Source: Stomorhina lunata (Eukaryota > Arthropoda > Insecta > Diptera > Rhiniidae). Taken from it: a stretch of 64,000 bases of DNA. Below the pieces are notes generated by a model, which was not told the origin of the DNA, did not search any database, and saw only the letters and a list, made by a program, of their open reading frames with translations. Below, in pieces: positions 34,047 to 45,898 of this stretch (positions are counted from its first letter, which is position 1; every line of letters begins with the position of its first letter). Location: NCBI GenBank assembly GCA_933228675.1, contig OW121740.1, positions 58,033,000 through 58,096,999 of the forward strand. The letters run 5' to 3'. Position numbers and translations under genes: made by a program.

Positions 34047-34648
34047 ATGACTACATCAAGGAGACGTTGCTTAATTGTGTGATTTAGATAAGCCGTGGGT
34101 ACCGCAAATTGTTTGTCAAAATTGCGTTGTTAGCTTGCGACAATGGACAAATGGAAAAAGAAGTTCAATGAAGTTCCAAACACCGATGATCTGGTGGGAA
34201 CCTAAAAATCATCATAATGATTGTTTTTTCTGTGTTGTTGATATAAGTGGAATTAATTCAAATAATGGATGCTAAACGACCAACCAAGTTATCTGATATA
34301 GTTGAAGAGTCTGTGCCACCAGTTACAATCTCGGAATCTGCATCAGCTTCCTCAGAAGTCGAAATACGAGACATAATATTCGCTAATAAGCCAAGTGAAT
34401 CTGATTTTGTTCCTGAAATAGAACCTTTTAGCCAAAATGAGTTAAATAACCTAGTAAGAGACCTCTATTTGACATAAGAGCATTCCGAGCTACTCGCCTC
34501 AAGACTGAAAGAAAAAAAGATGCTTGCACCGGATACTAAAATTACGATGTACCGTAAGCGAGAAAAAGATTTTATCAAATATTTGTCACAAGATAAAAAC
34601 TTAGTATTTTGTCAAGATGTTAAAGCTTTAATGAAAGATATGGCTTAA
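34047..34648 (+). pseudogene. Repetitive insect zinc-binding protein gene, broken
   Basis: The ATG gives MTTSRRRCL, then the frame shifts into LDKPWVPQIVCQNCVVSLRQ, a TNGKRSSMKF stretch and HHNDCFFC. The paired CxxC and HHxDCxFC look like a zinc-binding module. From memory, uncharacterised multicopy arthropod proteins begin the same way but carry ~35-40 extra residues, with another CxxC, between these parts, so a deletion has removed them. A +1 shift near 34,250 leads into an acidic, serine-rich linker and FSQNELNNLVRDLYLT. A TAA (34,475-34,477) then interrupts a conserved stretch that continues in the same frame (SELLASRLKEKKML, KITMYRKREKD) to the TAA at 34,646. The C-terminus is missing. 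The function of the family is unknown to me; its copy number suggests it travels with a mobile element. Confidence 0.65.
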
Positions 34649-35260
34649 AGCGAGATTTACCACAGGTTTTCCATGGCTTTATTGAAAATATTTTTGACTT
34701 TATTGAAAATATTTTTTTCCAACGATATAAATAAAGTTAAAATCGTTAAAAATTTTCCAAATTAATTCGTAGTTTTTCCGAACATTGTGAAAGGCCCTGA
34801 AAATATACAGCAAAAATTTATTCATCTGTGTCAAATATAAAGTCCATTAATATTTTTTATCAAGGCCGGATTAGGTTTAGGCAAATTTTAAATACTGCAA
34901 ATTGAACATTTTGTTTTAAGGCCATTTTCAAAACATCAGTTCCGGTTTTTTGAAAATTTTGTTTAAATAAATTTGAAATATAGAAAATCGATTGAAACTG
35001 TTTTATTAAGAACATTTACAGAATACAAAAAAAGAATGAGGTCGATATCTCTCATAGTTTAGCCGTACATGGCACTCAAATTCGAAACTTTTCGCCGAAA
35101 ATTACAATTTTTTGAAAATAACGACCATTAAATATCTCAATATATAGAGCTTATACAAGAAAACGGCTTTTATTTTCAGAGTCAGTATGTCAAATGTCTA
35201 CATTAAAGCAACTTAACTCTCTGGAAAACAATCCTTGTCGTACTGTGTAATATAAGCTAC
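34649..35260. repeat. Repetitive sequence related to 62,340-62,480
   Basis: A GGTCGATATCTCTCATAGTT phrase followed by AGCCGTAC and a run of AAATTACAATTTTTTGAAAA resembles TCGATATCTTGAACCG...GCCGTACC at 62,398-62,425. Probably pieces of one interspersed family; no coding content. Confidence 0.4.
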
Positions 35261-36484
35261 CTTAAAGTATGCAACACAATTAAGGAAAAGTCTCCCCAAT
35301 TTAATGTTAAATGACTTAAATGTCAATGTATACAAATTTCATCTTTTACTATTAAAAATTGCTAACATTTCCAAGATGACTAAAATTAACACGTTCTTTA
35401 TGACTAAATAAACCCAAAAACATTAAGTACCATTTAATTAACCTTAAAATTATGCTATAGCATGTTTTTCAACAGACAAGCGCCATAAAGTATACTTCAC
35501 CTAAATAGTTAACACTAAAAGCTAACAACTCTATTAAGATTAGCCGACAAGATTGATAAGATAAAGTAGAAACTAAGAGTGCACAAATATTGGGTAGGTG
35601 AAAAAATTAAGGTGAAGTTTTAATGTTTTTTGAGATTTTTAGAGTATATTTTTAGGGATTTAAAAGAATAATAAGATAAAAATGGAATGGACTTTCTATT
35701 TTGAAATTTCGCTTTAATATTTATTTATACAATGCTTCATAAAGATTAATTCTTCAAAACTAGTAAAAGCTTAAATGTAATATCTTATTGACACGTTTTA
35801 CGTTTGGGCCTTGGAATTCCAAAGGAATTCTAATAGATATTCACTCCTTCCCATCACCAATAATCCATCTATATTAATTTGCCGAAATTCTTATAAAATT
35901 GACATGTTGCAAAGACGTGCAGACATAAAACTTCGACATTAAGTTAAGGGCTTTAATAAAGTATTAAACCAATAGGAAATTTGCCAACATTTATACGAAA
36001 GTGTTGACAACAAATAAATGGTTTATGAAGGAAAAAAAGCACATCCACAACAAATTCTTATGAAAGTCTAGTTGACTTAAGACACGAAAGACTATGAGGG
36101 AAACTTTACCCTTACTCTACAAATGCATGTTTTTGCAAAGACTTGTTTTTGGTAACCAAGTGGCAGAAAAAATAAAAGCCAAGAACTAGACATTGAAAAT
36201 TTTTCTGGTTTAGAAAAAAAAATGAAAATCCCCAAAATCCTATTTCAACATATGCCAATCTAATAAGAAAGGAAGATGTTGCGAAAACTGAAAGGAAGCA
36301 AACAGGAATACCTTAAAGCACTGGCTGACTCTATGAGGGCGAAAGTGGAAATTATAAACAACTCCCTAAGTTTGATCTCTTCCTGGGCTTTTTCGTCTTT
36401 CAATGATTATTCCTTTTAAACTTCCTAAGCAACTAGAAAAAAAACAAGAAATTAAAAAAAAAATAAGGAAGAAAATACTATAGT
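35261..36484. other. AT-rich region, no recognised gene
   Basis: No ordered repeat, RNA gene or credible exon. Confidence 0.4.
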
Positions 36485-39400
36485 CGGAACAACTCAGTAA
36501 TACCCTATAGCAAATACATTTTTTGCTGAATCCTTGCAGATATGTATATGCAAAAATTTGTCATTTTACCGATATTTATGCATGACACTAGATATTGTGA
36601 CCCGGCATTCCCTGTGTTTTCCAACGATTCCATATCGTATGTAAAAACCCTAATATTTTCCTACTCTAAGCTGAGTTTTACTATTCAATAGTTAACAGAC
36701 TACTTGAATATACAAATTATTATGTAATATAGGGGAAAGAGTTCCCCCTGCTCCTATCCTACTTAATTTTGTCAAATCTTTGTCAAAATAGAACTACTAT
36801 TTCAAGTTTCAGAACTATAGATTTAAAAATTAAGAAGTTAAGCACAAAATAGTATTTTCTTTGTAAGGAGAAGGATCTCCCCCTGCTCTTTTCCTACCAT
36901 TTTCCTAGCAAAATTTAAAAGGAATGATAAAAACATAAGCTATACTAAGTTTTATAAATCTACCATTTATTTTGAATCATATTACGTATGATATTTTTTT
37001 TTTTCCAAAAGGAGTTAAACGCCTCCTGCTCCGATCTTTTTATTTTTTAACCAAATTTGATAAGAATGATAATATTTTAAGTGAATATCTTACCTCAATT
37101 TTTTTTTAATCTGAGTAGGGTGAACTTATTTGTATAGGAAATTTTTAAACAATTTCTTATTTTTATAGGAAATTTTTCCAAAAAATGTTATTGTTATAAG
37201 AAATTTTTAAAAATTTGTTTTTTTTTATAGGAAATTTTTCAAAAATTTCTTATTTTTATAGGACATTTTTCAAAAATTTCCTATTTTATAGGAAACTTTT
37301 CAAAAATTTCTTATTTTTATATAAATTTTTCGAAGATTTCTTATTTTTATAGGAAATTTAACAAAAATATCTTATTTTTATAGGAAATTTTTCAAAAATT
37401 TCCTATTTTTATAGGAACTTTTTTCTAGTTTTATAGGAACTTTTTCAAAAATTTCTTATTTTTCTAGGAAATTTTTCAAAAATTTCTTATTTTTATAGGA
37501 AATTTTTCAAAAATTTCTTATATTTGTAGGAAATTTTTCAAAAATTTCTTATATTTGTAGGAATTTTTTCAAAAATTTCTTATATTTGTAGGAAATTTTT
37601 CAAAAATTTCTTATATTTGTAGGAAATTTTTCAAAAATTTCTTATTTTTCTAGGAAATTTTTCAAAAATTTCCTATTATTATAGGAAATTTTTCAAAAAT
37701 TTCTTATTTTTCTAGGAAATTTTTCAAAAAATTCTTATTTTTGTAGGAAATTTTTCAAAAATTTCCTATTTTTATAGGAAATTTTTCAAAAATTTCCGAT
37801 TTTTATAGGAAATTTTTCAAAAATTTCCTATTTTTATAGGAAATTTTTCAAAAATTTCCTATTTTTATAGGAAATTTTTCAAAAATTTCCTATTTTTATA
37901 GGAAATTTTTCAAAAATTTCCTATTTTTATAGGAAATTTTTCAAAAATTTCCTATTTTTATAGGAAATTTTTCAAAAATTTCCTATTTTTATAGGAAATT
38001 TTTCAAAAATTTCCTATTTTTATAGGAAATTTTTCAAAAATTTCCTATTTTTATAGGAAATTTTTCAAAAATTTCCTAATTTTATAGGAAATTTTTCAAA
38101 AATTTCCTATTTTTATAGGAAATTTTTCAAAAATTTCCTATTTTTATAGGAAATTTTTCAAAAATTTCCTATTTTTATAGGAAATTTTTCAAAAATTTCC
38201 TATTTTTATAGGAAATTTTTCAAAAATTTCCTATTTTTATAGGAAATTTTTCAAAAATTTCCTATTTTTATAGGAAATTTTTTCTAGTTTTATAGGAACT
38301 TTTTCAAAAATTTGTTATTTTTCTAGGAAATTTTTCAAAAATTTCTTATTTTTATAGGAAATTTTTCAAAAATTTCTTATATTTGTAGGAAATTTTTCAA
38401 AAATTTCTTATATTTGTAGGAAATTTTTCAAAAATTTCTTATATTTGTAGGAAATTTTTCAAAAATTTCTTATTTTTCTAGGAAATTTTTCAAAAATTTC
38501 CTATTTTTATAGGAAATTTTTCAAAAATTTCTTATTTTTCTAGGAAATTTTTCAAAAAATTCTTATTTTTGTAGGAAATTTTTCAAAAATTTCCTATTTT
38601 TATAGGAAATTTTTCAAAAATTTCCGATTTTTATAGGAAATTTTTCAAAAATTTCCTATTTTTATAGGAAATTTTTCAAAAATTTCCTATTTTTATAGGA
38701 AATTTTTCAAAAATTTCCTATTTTTATAGGAAATTTTTCAAAAATTTCCTATTTTTATAGGAAATTTTTCAAAAATTTCCTATTTTTATAGGAAATTTTT
38801 CAAAAATTTCCTATTTTTATAGGAAATTTTTCAAAAATTTCCTATTTTTATAGGAAATTTTTCAAAAATTTCCTATTTTTATAGGAAATTTTTCAAAAAT
38901 TTCCTATTTTTATAGGAAATTTTTCAAAAATTTCCTATTTTTATAGGAAATTTTTCAAAAATTTCCTATTTTTATAGGAAATTTTTCAAAAATTTCCTAT
39001 TTTTATAGGAAATTTTTCAAAAATTTCCTATTTTTATAGGAAATTTTTCAAAAATTTCCTATTTTTATAGGAAATTTTTCAAAAATTTCCTATTTTTATA
39101 GGAAATTTTTCAAAAATTTCCTATTTTTATAGGAAATTTTTCAAAAATTTCCTATTTTTATAGGAAATTTTTCAAAAATTTCCTGTTTTTATAGGAAATT
39201 TTTCAAAAATTTCCTATTTTTATAGGAAATTTTTCAAAAATTTCCTATTTTTATAGGAAATTTTTCAAAAATTTCCTATTTTTATAGGAAATTTTTCAAA
39301 AATTTCCTATTTTTATAGGAAATTTTTCAAAAATTTCCTATTTTTATAGGAAATTTTTCAAAAATTTCCTATTTTTATAGGAAATTTTTCAAAAATTTCC

Positions 39401-41135
39401 TATTTTTATAGGAAATTTTTCAAAAATTTCCTATTTTTATAGGAAATTTTTCAAAAATTTCCTATTTTTATAGGAAATTTTTCAAAAATTTCCTATTTTT
39501 ATAGGAAATTTTTCAAAAATTTCCTATTTTTATAGGAAATTTTTCAAAAATTTCCTATTTTTATAGGAAATTTTTCAAAAATTTCCTATTTTTATAGGAA
39601 ATTTTTCAAAAATTTCCTACTTTTATAGGAAATTTTTCAAAAATTTCCTATTTTTATAGGAAATTTTTCAAAAATTTCCTATTTTTATAGGAAATTTTTC
39701 AAAAATTTCCTATTTTTATAGGAAATTTTTCAAAAATTTCCTATTTTTATAGGAAATTTTTCAAAAATTTCCTATTTTTACAGGAAATTTTTCAAAAATT
39801 TCCTATTTTTATAGGAAATTTTTCAAAAATTTCCTATTTTTATAGGAAATTTTTCAAAAATTTCCTATTTTTATAGGAAATTTTTCAAAAATTTCCTATT
39901 TTTATAGGAAATTTTTCAAAAATTTCCTATTTTTATAGGAAATTTTTCAAAAATTTCCTATTTTTATAGGAAATTTTTCAAAAATTTCCTATTTTTATAG
40001 GAAATTTTTCAAAAATTTCCTATTTTTATAGGAAATTTTTCAAAAATTTCCTATTTTTATAGGAAATTTTTCAAAAATTTCCTATTTTTATAGGAAATTT
40101 TTCAAAAATTTCCTATTTTTATAGGAAATTTTTCAAAAATTTCCTATTTTTATAGGAAATTTTTCAAAAATTTCCTATTTTTATAGGAAATTTTTCAAAA
40201 ATTTCCTATTTTTATAGGAAATTTTTCAAAAATTTCCTATTTTTATAGGAAATTTTTCAAAAATTTCCTATTTTTATAGGAAATTTTTCAAAAATTTCCT
40301 ATTTTTATAGGAAATTTTTCAAAAATTTCCTATTTTTATAGGAAATTTTTCAAAAATTTCCTATTTTTATAGGAAATTTTTCAAAAATTTCCTATTTTTA
40401 TAGGAAATTTTTCAAAAATTTCCTATTTTTATAGGAAATTTTTCAAAAATTTCCTATTTTTATAGGAAATTTTTCAAAAATTTCCTATTTTTATAGGAAA
40501 TTTTTCAAAAATTTCCTATTTTTATAGGAAATTTTTCAAAAATTTCCTATTTTTATAGGAAATTTTTCAAAAATTTCCTATTTTTATAGGAAATTTTTCA
40601 AAAATTTCCTATTTTTATAGGAAATTTTTCAAAAATTTCCTATTTTTATAGGAAATTTTTCAAAAATTTCCTATTTTTATAGGAAATTTTTATAGGAAAT
40701 TTTTCAAAAATTTCCTATTTTTATAGGAAATTTTTCAAAAATTTCCTATTTTTATAGGAAATTTTTCAAAAATTTCCTATTTTTATAGGAAATTTTTCAA
40801 AAATTTCCTATTTTTATAGGAAATTTTTCAAAAATTTCCTATTTTTATAGGAAATTTTTCAAAAATTTCCTATTTTTATGGGAAAATTTTCCAAAATTTC
40901 TTATTTTTATAGGAAATTTTTCCAAAATTTCTTATTTTTGTAGGAAATTTTTCCAAAATTTCTTATTTTTTTAGGAAATTTTTCCAAAATTTGTTATATT
41001 TATAGGAAATTTTTCCAAAATTTCTTATTTTTATAGGAAATTTTTTAACTTATATTTTAAGGAGGAGGAGCCCAGCATTTCCATACATTACAAGCATTAG
41101 CACTACCCTACACATCCTAAGCTGAAGTAGGGTAT
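36485..41135. repeat. Interspersed repeat hosting the 31 bp satellite
   Basis: Starts with ACTATAGTCGGAACAACTCA and ends TGAAGTAGGGTATAAC, resembling the ends of family A. Between 36,728 and 37,060 there are three ~140 bp internal units marked by GAGTTCCCCCTGCTCC-type boxes (about 36,738, 36,874, 37,015). A fourth box, GGAGGAGGAGCCCAGCATTT, lies beyond the satellite at 41,062. The satellite therefore sits inside this element. Confidence 0.6.
37131..41049. repeat. 31 bp hairpin satellite, ~126 units
   Basis: Each unit is an arm AGGAAATTTTT, a single C, the complementary arm AAAAATTTCCT and the spacer ATTTTTAT. The 23-base core is therefore a perfect palindrome around one base. The centre (about 38,640-40,870) is almost invariant, with isolated changes such as CCTGTTTTT at 39,182, CCTACTTTT at 39,617 and TTTACAGG at 39,778. 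Edge units are diverged (TTATATTTGTAGG, TTATTTTTCTAGG). A ~13 bp partial unit lies near 40,685. Homogeneous centre and diverged edges are what unequal crossing-over predicts. Confidence 0.95.
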
Positions 41136-42066
41136 AACAATCTGTTAGCTGCCCTTTAGAACCTAAGCACTCTGGCATCATCTTCATCTCAACATCTTGA
41201 AGATGTTCATGAAAATAACTTCACGTACGCATTTATGTTTCCCTATATCCATCTATCCATCCATCTCTGTGTTGTTTTCCTATTCCTACAATATTTTCTT
41301 TCCATATGGAAGATACACACGTACCATCAACATCTTCTTAGACTCCCACCATCACCGCATACCAAAACTCCCTACTTCTTGTGTTTAATTTAACGATACA
41401 ATAACGCTACAAGGAAAGAGCAACATTAGCAGCATGTAGCAATAACATCATCGATGTTGCTGTTGCTGCTGCCTTTCGGTTGCAAAAATACTTTATTCTA
41501 CGAGACTAAATACTCGTGTACAAGGTTAAAGTCAACCGAATGAAGTAGGAAAAATATTGTGGCAAGAACAAGAACTCGTACATATTTGTACGTTGTTTAT
41601 TCTACTTCTACTACATCTTAGTTACTTTATACCAAATTTCTAATAATCTTTCAACGTCACGTAATAATGTGAGGTTTTGTATCTTTATTTTCTCCTTGTG
41701 GCATTTTAATGTTTTCATATACGAAAAAAAAAAAATAAAATAACAAAAGTATAAAAAAAACCAAATAACGACAACTACGTTCTAGCGACAACTTCAAGAA
41801 GCTCGTGATATCTAAATAAAAGTGTATGTGAGTTTGGATTTAAAAGAAGAAAAGTGTTGGAAAATTCTCTTTAATGGAAAATTTAGTTATAAAAATTTGA
41901 TGAAAGCCTTTCGATAAAAAAAACAAGTTTTAAAGTGTTAACTGAAGTAGATTTAATGGCAGCTTTAGTAATTTTGAAAATTTCTTAATTAACCTCAGGA
42001 ATTTGAAACTCATTAGAGAGGTACTAATGCTAAGCTTATAACCTGAAATATCACAGCCTAGATAGC
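41136..42066. other. Complex AT-rich region, no gene assigned
   Basis: 41,190-41,520 is less repetitive, with ATCCATCTATCCATCCATCT and GTTGCTGTTGCTGCTGCC simple repeats. No recognisable protein. Confidence 0.35.
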
Positions 42067-42180
42067 AAGAGCAGACTACATTATCCTATTAATGTTGCCG
42101 CAATTGGGGCTCGAACCCAGGCAGGATTTAAAATTTTAGATACTACAACAATTTTTTTAAATGATAAATAAAATGTGTTG
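42067..42180 (-). ncRNA. tRNA-like B box, possible SINE remnant
   Basis: On the minus strand 42,107-42,117 reads GGTTCGAGCCC, a perfect match to the RNA polymerase III B-box consensus, within CTGCCTGGGTTCGAGCCCCA, which could form a T-arm. No cloverleaf or clear A box is visible upstream (toward 42,180), so this is not an intact tRNA. A decayed tRNA-derived SINE is possible; chance is also possible. Confidence 0.3.
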
Positions 42181-42379
42181 CATTTTTCTTTAAATTGTAT
42201 TCAAATTTTTGTTGTATCTAAATTTTTATGAATTTGATTAACTTTTTAACATCTCATGTAAAGTAATGAAAAATGGAGTTAGGTCTTTCTTTAGGGTTGC
42301 CGGAAAATTTTCGTAAAAAATCGGCATATTTTTGAAAAAAAAAACGGTATTATCGGCAGATAATGGAATTTTCAAAATT

Positions 42380-42995
42380 ATATCACAAATATAGCGGAAT
42401 ATTAAAAAACTGTTTATTGAAAATTTTCTATAAAACAAATTTCGTATTGAAAATTTTTCTTAAAGAAAAAATCATATTGAAAATTTCTCTATACAAACAT
42501 TTTTTTATTAAAAATTCTTCTAAACAAATGCGTCGAGAAAAGGTTTCCCCACCAACATTTTTTGGTTTTATCAAAAAACTATTTACAACAATAATAAATA
42601 ATTGTAATAAATTGGGATCTTAGTGCAATACACTACAGTAAAACTTTTTAATTAAATGTTTGATATCCCAAAATTTTGATAAACCTTTTGAAAAAATTGT
42701 ATATGGAAAATGTTTCTATTCAAAAAATTGTAAATGAAAAATTATACTTTACAAAAAAATTTATATAGGGACATTTTCGATAGGAAAAATTTTAAGTGAA
42801 AAATTTCACTACAGAAAAGAATTTATATATAAAATTTTTCTATAGAAAAAAATTTATATTGAAAGTTTTTAAGCGAAAAAAATTTTAAATTGAAAATTTT
42901 TCTATAGAAACAATTTTAAATGGAAAATTTGTATATAGAAAACAAATTTATATTGAAATGCTTCTACAGAAAAAAATTTATATAGCACAATTTTG
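42380..42995. repeat. Degenerate ~30 bp repeats, TTTCTATAGAAA cores
   Basis: About fifteen loose units of ATTGAAAATTTTTCTATAGA followed by AAAAAATTTATA. The TTTTCTATAGAAA core occurs at about 42,836 and 42,898. Ends against family A copy 2. Confidence 0.7.
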
Positions 42996-43002
42996 TATTA
43001 AA

Positions 43003-43790
43003 CAGGAAAGTGCTATAGTCGGTCAAGCCCGACTATACGATACCCTTCACCACTAAAGTCAAAGGTGTTTTTGTCCTGTATAGAGACAAATATTTGCTAA
43101 ATTTTGCCATCATACAAACATTTTCTCAAAACTTATGTATTTATGCTGTTTTCATCATTTGGACTGATATGAGAGCTAGGGTCAACTGTGGACGGATTAC
43201 CTCGAAATTTGGCAAATTTATTACAGTTGTTACAAAAATTATGTATGCAAAATATAAACTTAATGTTCTCATTATTTTCAGATTTACGAGCGTTTTAGTG
43301 ATTTTTGCCTCATTTAGTGCGTTTTGACAGAAGAGTTTGTATGGGAGCTATGGTCAAATGTGGACCGATTTCAACGAAATTCGGTACAGTAATTTAAGTT
43401 TACATAGTATTTGTTTAAAATTTCATGAAAAATATTTATTTTTGTAGCCAATATATCAATTGCGGGAAGTGGGACCTATGGGAGGTACCATAAGTAATGG
43501 ACCGATTTTGACGAATTTAGCCATGGTCCCATTATCAAAAAAAAAAAAAAATTATCTGTGTCAAATTTCATCAAATTATCTTTAGAATTGCGACCTGTAG
43601 TTTGATTACAAGGTTTACATGGGGGTCCAGCCAGGCAACCAGCCAGCCGTCCAGACGGACGGACTGATATCGCTAAATCGACGCAGAAAGTAATTCTAAG
43701 TCTATTGGTATACTAAAAGGCGGGTCTAAGACAAATATTTCTTTATATATATTTATAATAGCCTTTCCACCTATTCTGGTGTAGGGTATA
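43003..43790 (+). repeat. Interspersed repeat family A, copy 2
   Basis: Uninterrupted copy. It begins GGAAAGTGCTATAGTCGG, with the hairpin CGGTCAAGCCCGACTA, and ends GTGTAGGGTATA. It provides the empty-site reference for the insertion at 45,899-47,269: here the target reads GGACTGATATGAGAG. Confidence 0.85.
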
Positions 43791-45125
43791 AAAATTGTAT
43801 TTCGTTCCCAAATTTCGACTCTGTAAATTCCAATGTATCGGAATTATTAAAAACATATATCGTTTTTCAACCTCTGATTTGTAATATATGTTAAAAAAAA
43901 AAAGTGTTCAAATTTTGAGGCCAAGTTGGTCTTCGATATTATCTTAAAAATCTCCAATTTTCTATTCAAAATCTGCATACCAGAACTTTCCTATTTTTCA
44001 GGTCAAAATCGCCAAAATGACGATAAATCGGCAAATTTGGCAGACCTGATTAATGAATGTAAGCAAGAGTTAAATACATAAATGCAAAATCTCTCGTAAT
44101 TGAGTTATAAAAAGGATTTTATCAAATAAAATTTATATTTATTAGTCAAAACAATTGTTTGGATCAATTGACAAAAAAAAACCGCACCAAAAAAACTTCA
44201 ATTTTCTTATTTATTGTTGTCCACTTTATAGCTCATTTAACATTTCCCATTACAAAAAAAAAATGTTCAAAATCCCTTTACATGAAAGAAGATATGATTT
44301 ATTTATTTTACAAATTGTACTTACATCTTAAACATCTCTTAACCTATAAAGGCGATTACTTACAAATATTTATTACAAATCGATTTTTCTTATCGCACAA
44401 AATCATAAATAAATCTTGAGAATAACAATAACGACAAGACAAGACATTTGACCAAAAGTATGAGAAACTTGTTACAGGCTTGGCTATAAAACAAAAAACG
44501 AGACGAAGAAAAAATAGAAGTAATACAAAAATAACTTAAGAACCTCTTCTCCAAATAACTAACGCCTGTGACGGGCCAAAGAACCATCATTATAATCATT
44601 AATTTTAAACCATAAATTGGCGTGTTTCTAACTAACCAACGACAAGAACACAAAATTTATTTATACTTTACTAAAAATATGATCATTAACCTGATCATGA
44701 TCAATTTTAGAATCAATAATTTTCTAGGTCTAAAGAGTCAAAGCAAAAGAACAACTCAACAATTTGATGTTCACTGGGTAGCAGCAGCAGCGGCAGCAGC
44801 ATTAGTTTAACATTTTAAATAAAAAATGGATTTTTGATAAATTGAATTATTAAAATTTATTTTATATTAAATGTAATTGTTATTATTGTTGCTTTTTTAT
44901 GCTCTTATAATCATTAGATGGCCATAGGCTGAGTTTTAGCATTTTAGGGGAACTTCTTTTTAATTATTTTTCTATAGCTAGTAATTTTTAATTTGTCTAT
45001 ATAGAAAATTTGTTGAAGTCACGCTACAATTAGCAGTTTTTGTTACTTTTTTTTTTTTTTGTTATATAAATTGTATAAACCATTTTGATAAAGCCGAAAG
45101 AAACTATATCAAATAAAGTGTTAAA
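43791..45125. other. AT-rich region, no recognised gene
   Basis: A short (AGC)n-like run lies at 44,779-44,800 in an open frame without other support. No gene is called. Confidence 0.4.
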
Positions 45126-45648
45126 GTGCGTGTTTGTTTAAGAAAATCAGCCAAAAAAGTTAGCAAAAATTTTTGATTTCCTCAAAAAGTAGGCGATTGA
45201 AATCAATAAATGGTTCTCGCTATTAAATAAAATGGATGGGTTTACCTTTAAGTGACAGTCCAGTCCATTCAAAGGTCCGAAGCTTACTTAGGAAATGGTT
45301 TGCAATTTTTCTATCTAAAAAAGCGAGAAGCGGTTTCACCTTCAGAAAAAATTCTCCCTTTAGCGAGCGATTTTCTTCTGAAGTTTATACCTAGTGCGTG
45401 TTTGTTTAAGAAAATTAGCGAAAAAATTTTGATTTCCTCAAGTAGTCGCTTGAAATCAATTAATAGTTGTCGCTATTAAAAAAAATGGATGGGTTCATCT
45501 TTAAGTGATAGTGCAGTCCATTCAAAGGCCATAAGCTTACTTAGGAAATGGTTTACAATATTTTCTATCTAAAAAAGCGAGAAGCGGTTTCTCCTTCAAA
45601 AAAAAAAATGTTCCCTTTAGTGAGCGATTTTCTTCTGAAGTTTATTAT
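45126..45648. repeat. 268 bp tandem duplication
   Basis: GTGCGTGTTTGTTTAAGAAA starts both copies (45,126 and 45,394), and both end near TTTTCTTCTGAAGTTTAT. They share TTAAGTGACAGTCCAGTCCA-like and GCGAGAAGCGGTTTC blocks. Copies differ by scattered changes and small gaps. Confidence 0.9.
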
Positions 45649-45898
45649 ATCGAGTTCGAGTTTTTCGACAGGAAATTTTACTGCAAAAGAAAATCTCTAG
45701 TAACAAGTTTCTCTACAGAAGATATCTAGTTAAAGCAAGTAAGAAAGTGCTATCGATCAAGTCCGACCATACAATACCCTTTACCACTGAGGTCAAAGGT
45801 GCTATTTTTCCTGTATAAAGACAAATATTTGCTAAATTTTTCCAACATACATTTTCTCAAAACATATATATTTAAGCTGTTTTCGTTATTTGAACTTA

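Noticed and set aside
34075..34477. Treating the two adjacent frames as two small genes
   Set aside because: They are parts of one broken gene: the second resumes the same conserved protein after a one-base shift, and conservation continues past its stop.
37131..41049. CRISPR-like appearance of regular ~31 bp repeats
   Set aside because: Units are directly adjacent with no unique spacers, and the context is eukaryotic satellite DNA.
44622..44810. Frame ending in an alanine run encoded by (GCA)n-like DNA
   Set aside because: A short simple repeat at the end of an otherwise featureless frame; not enough for an exon.
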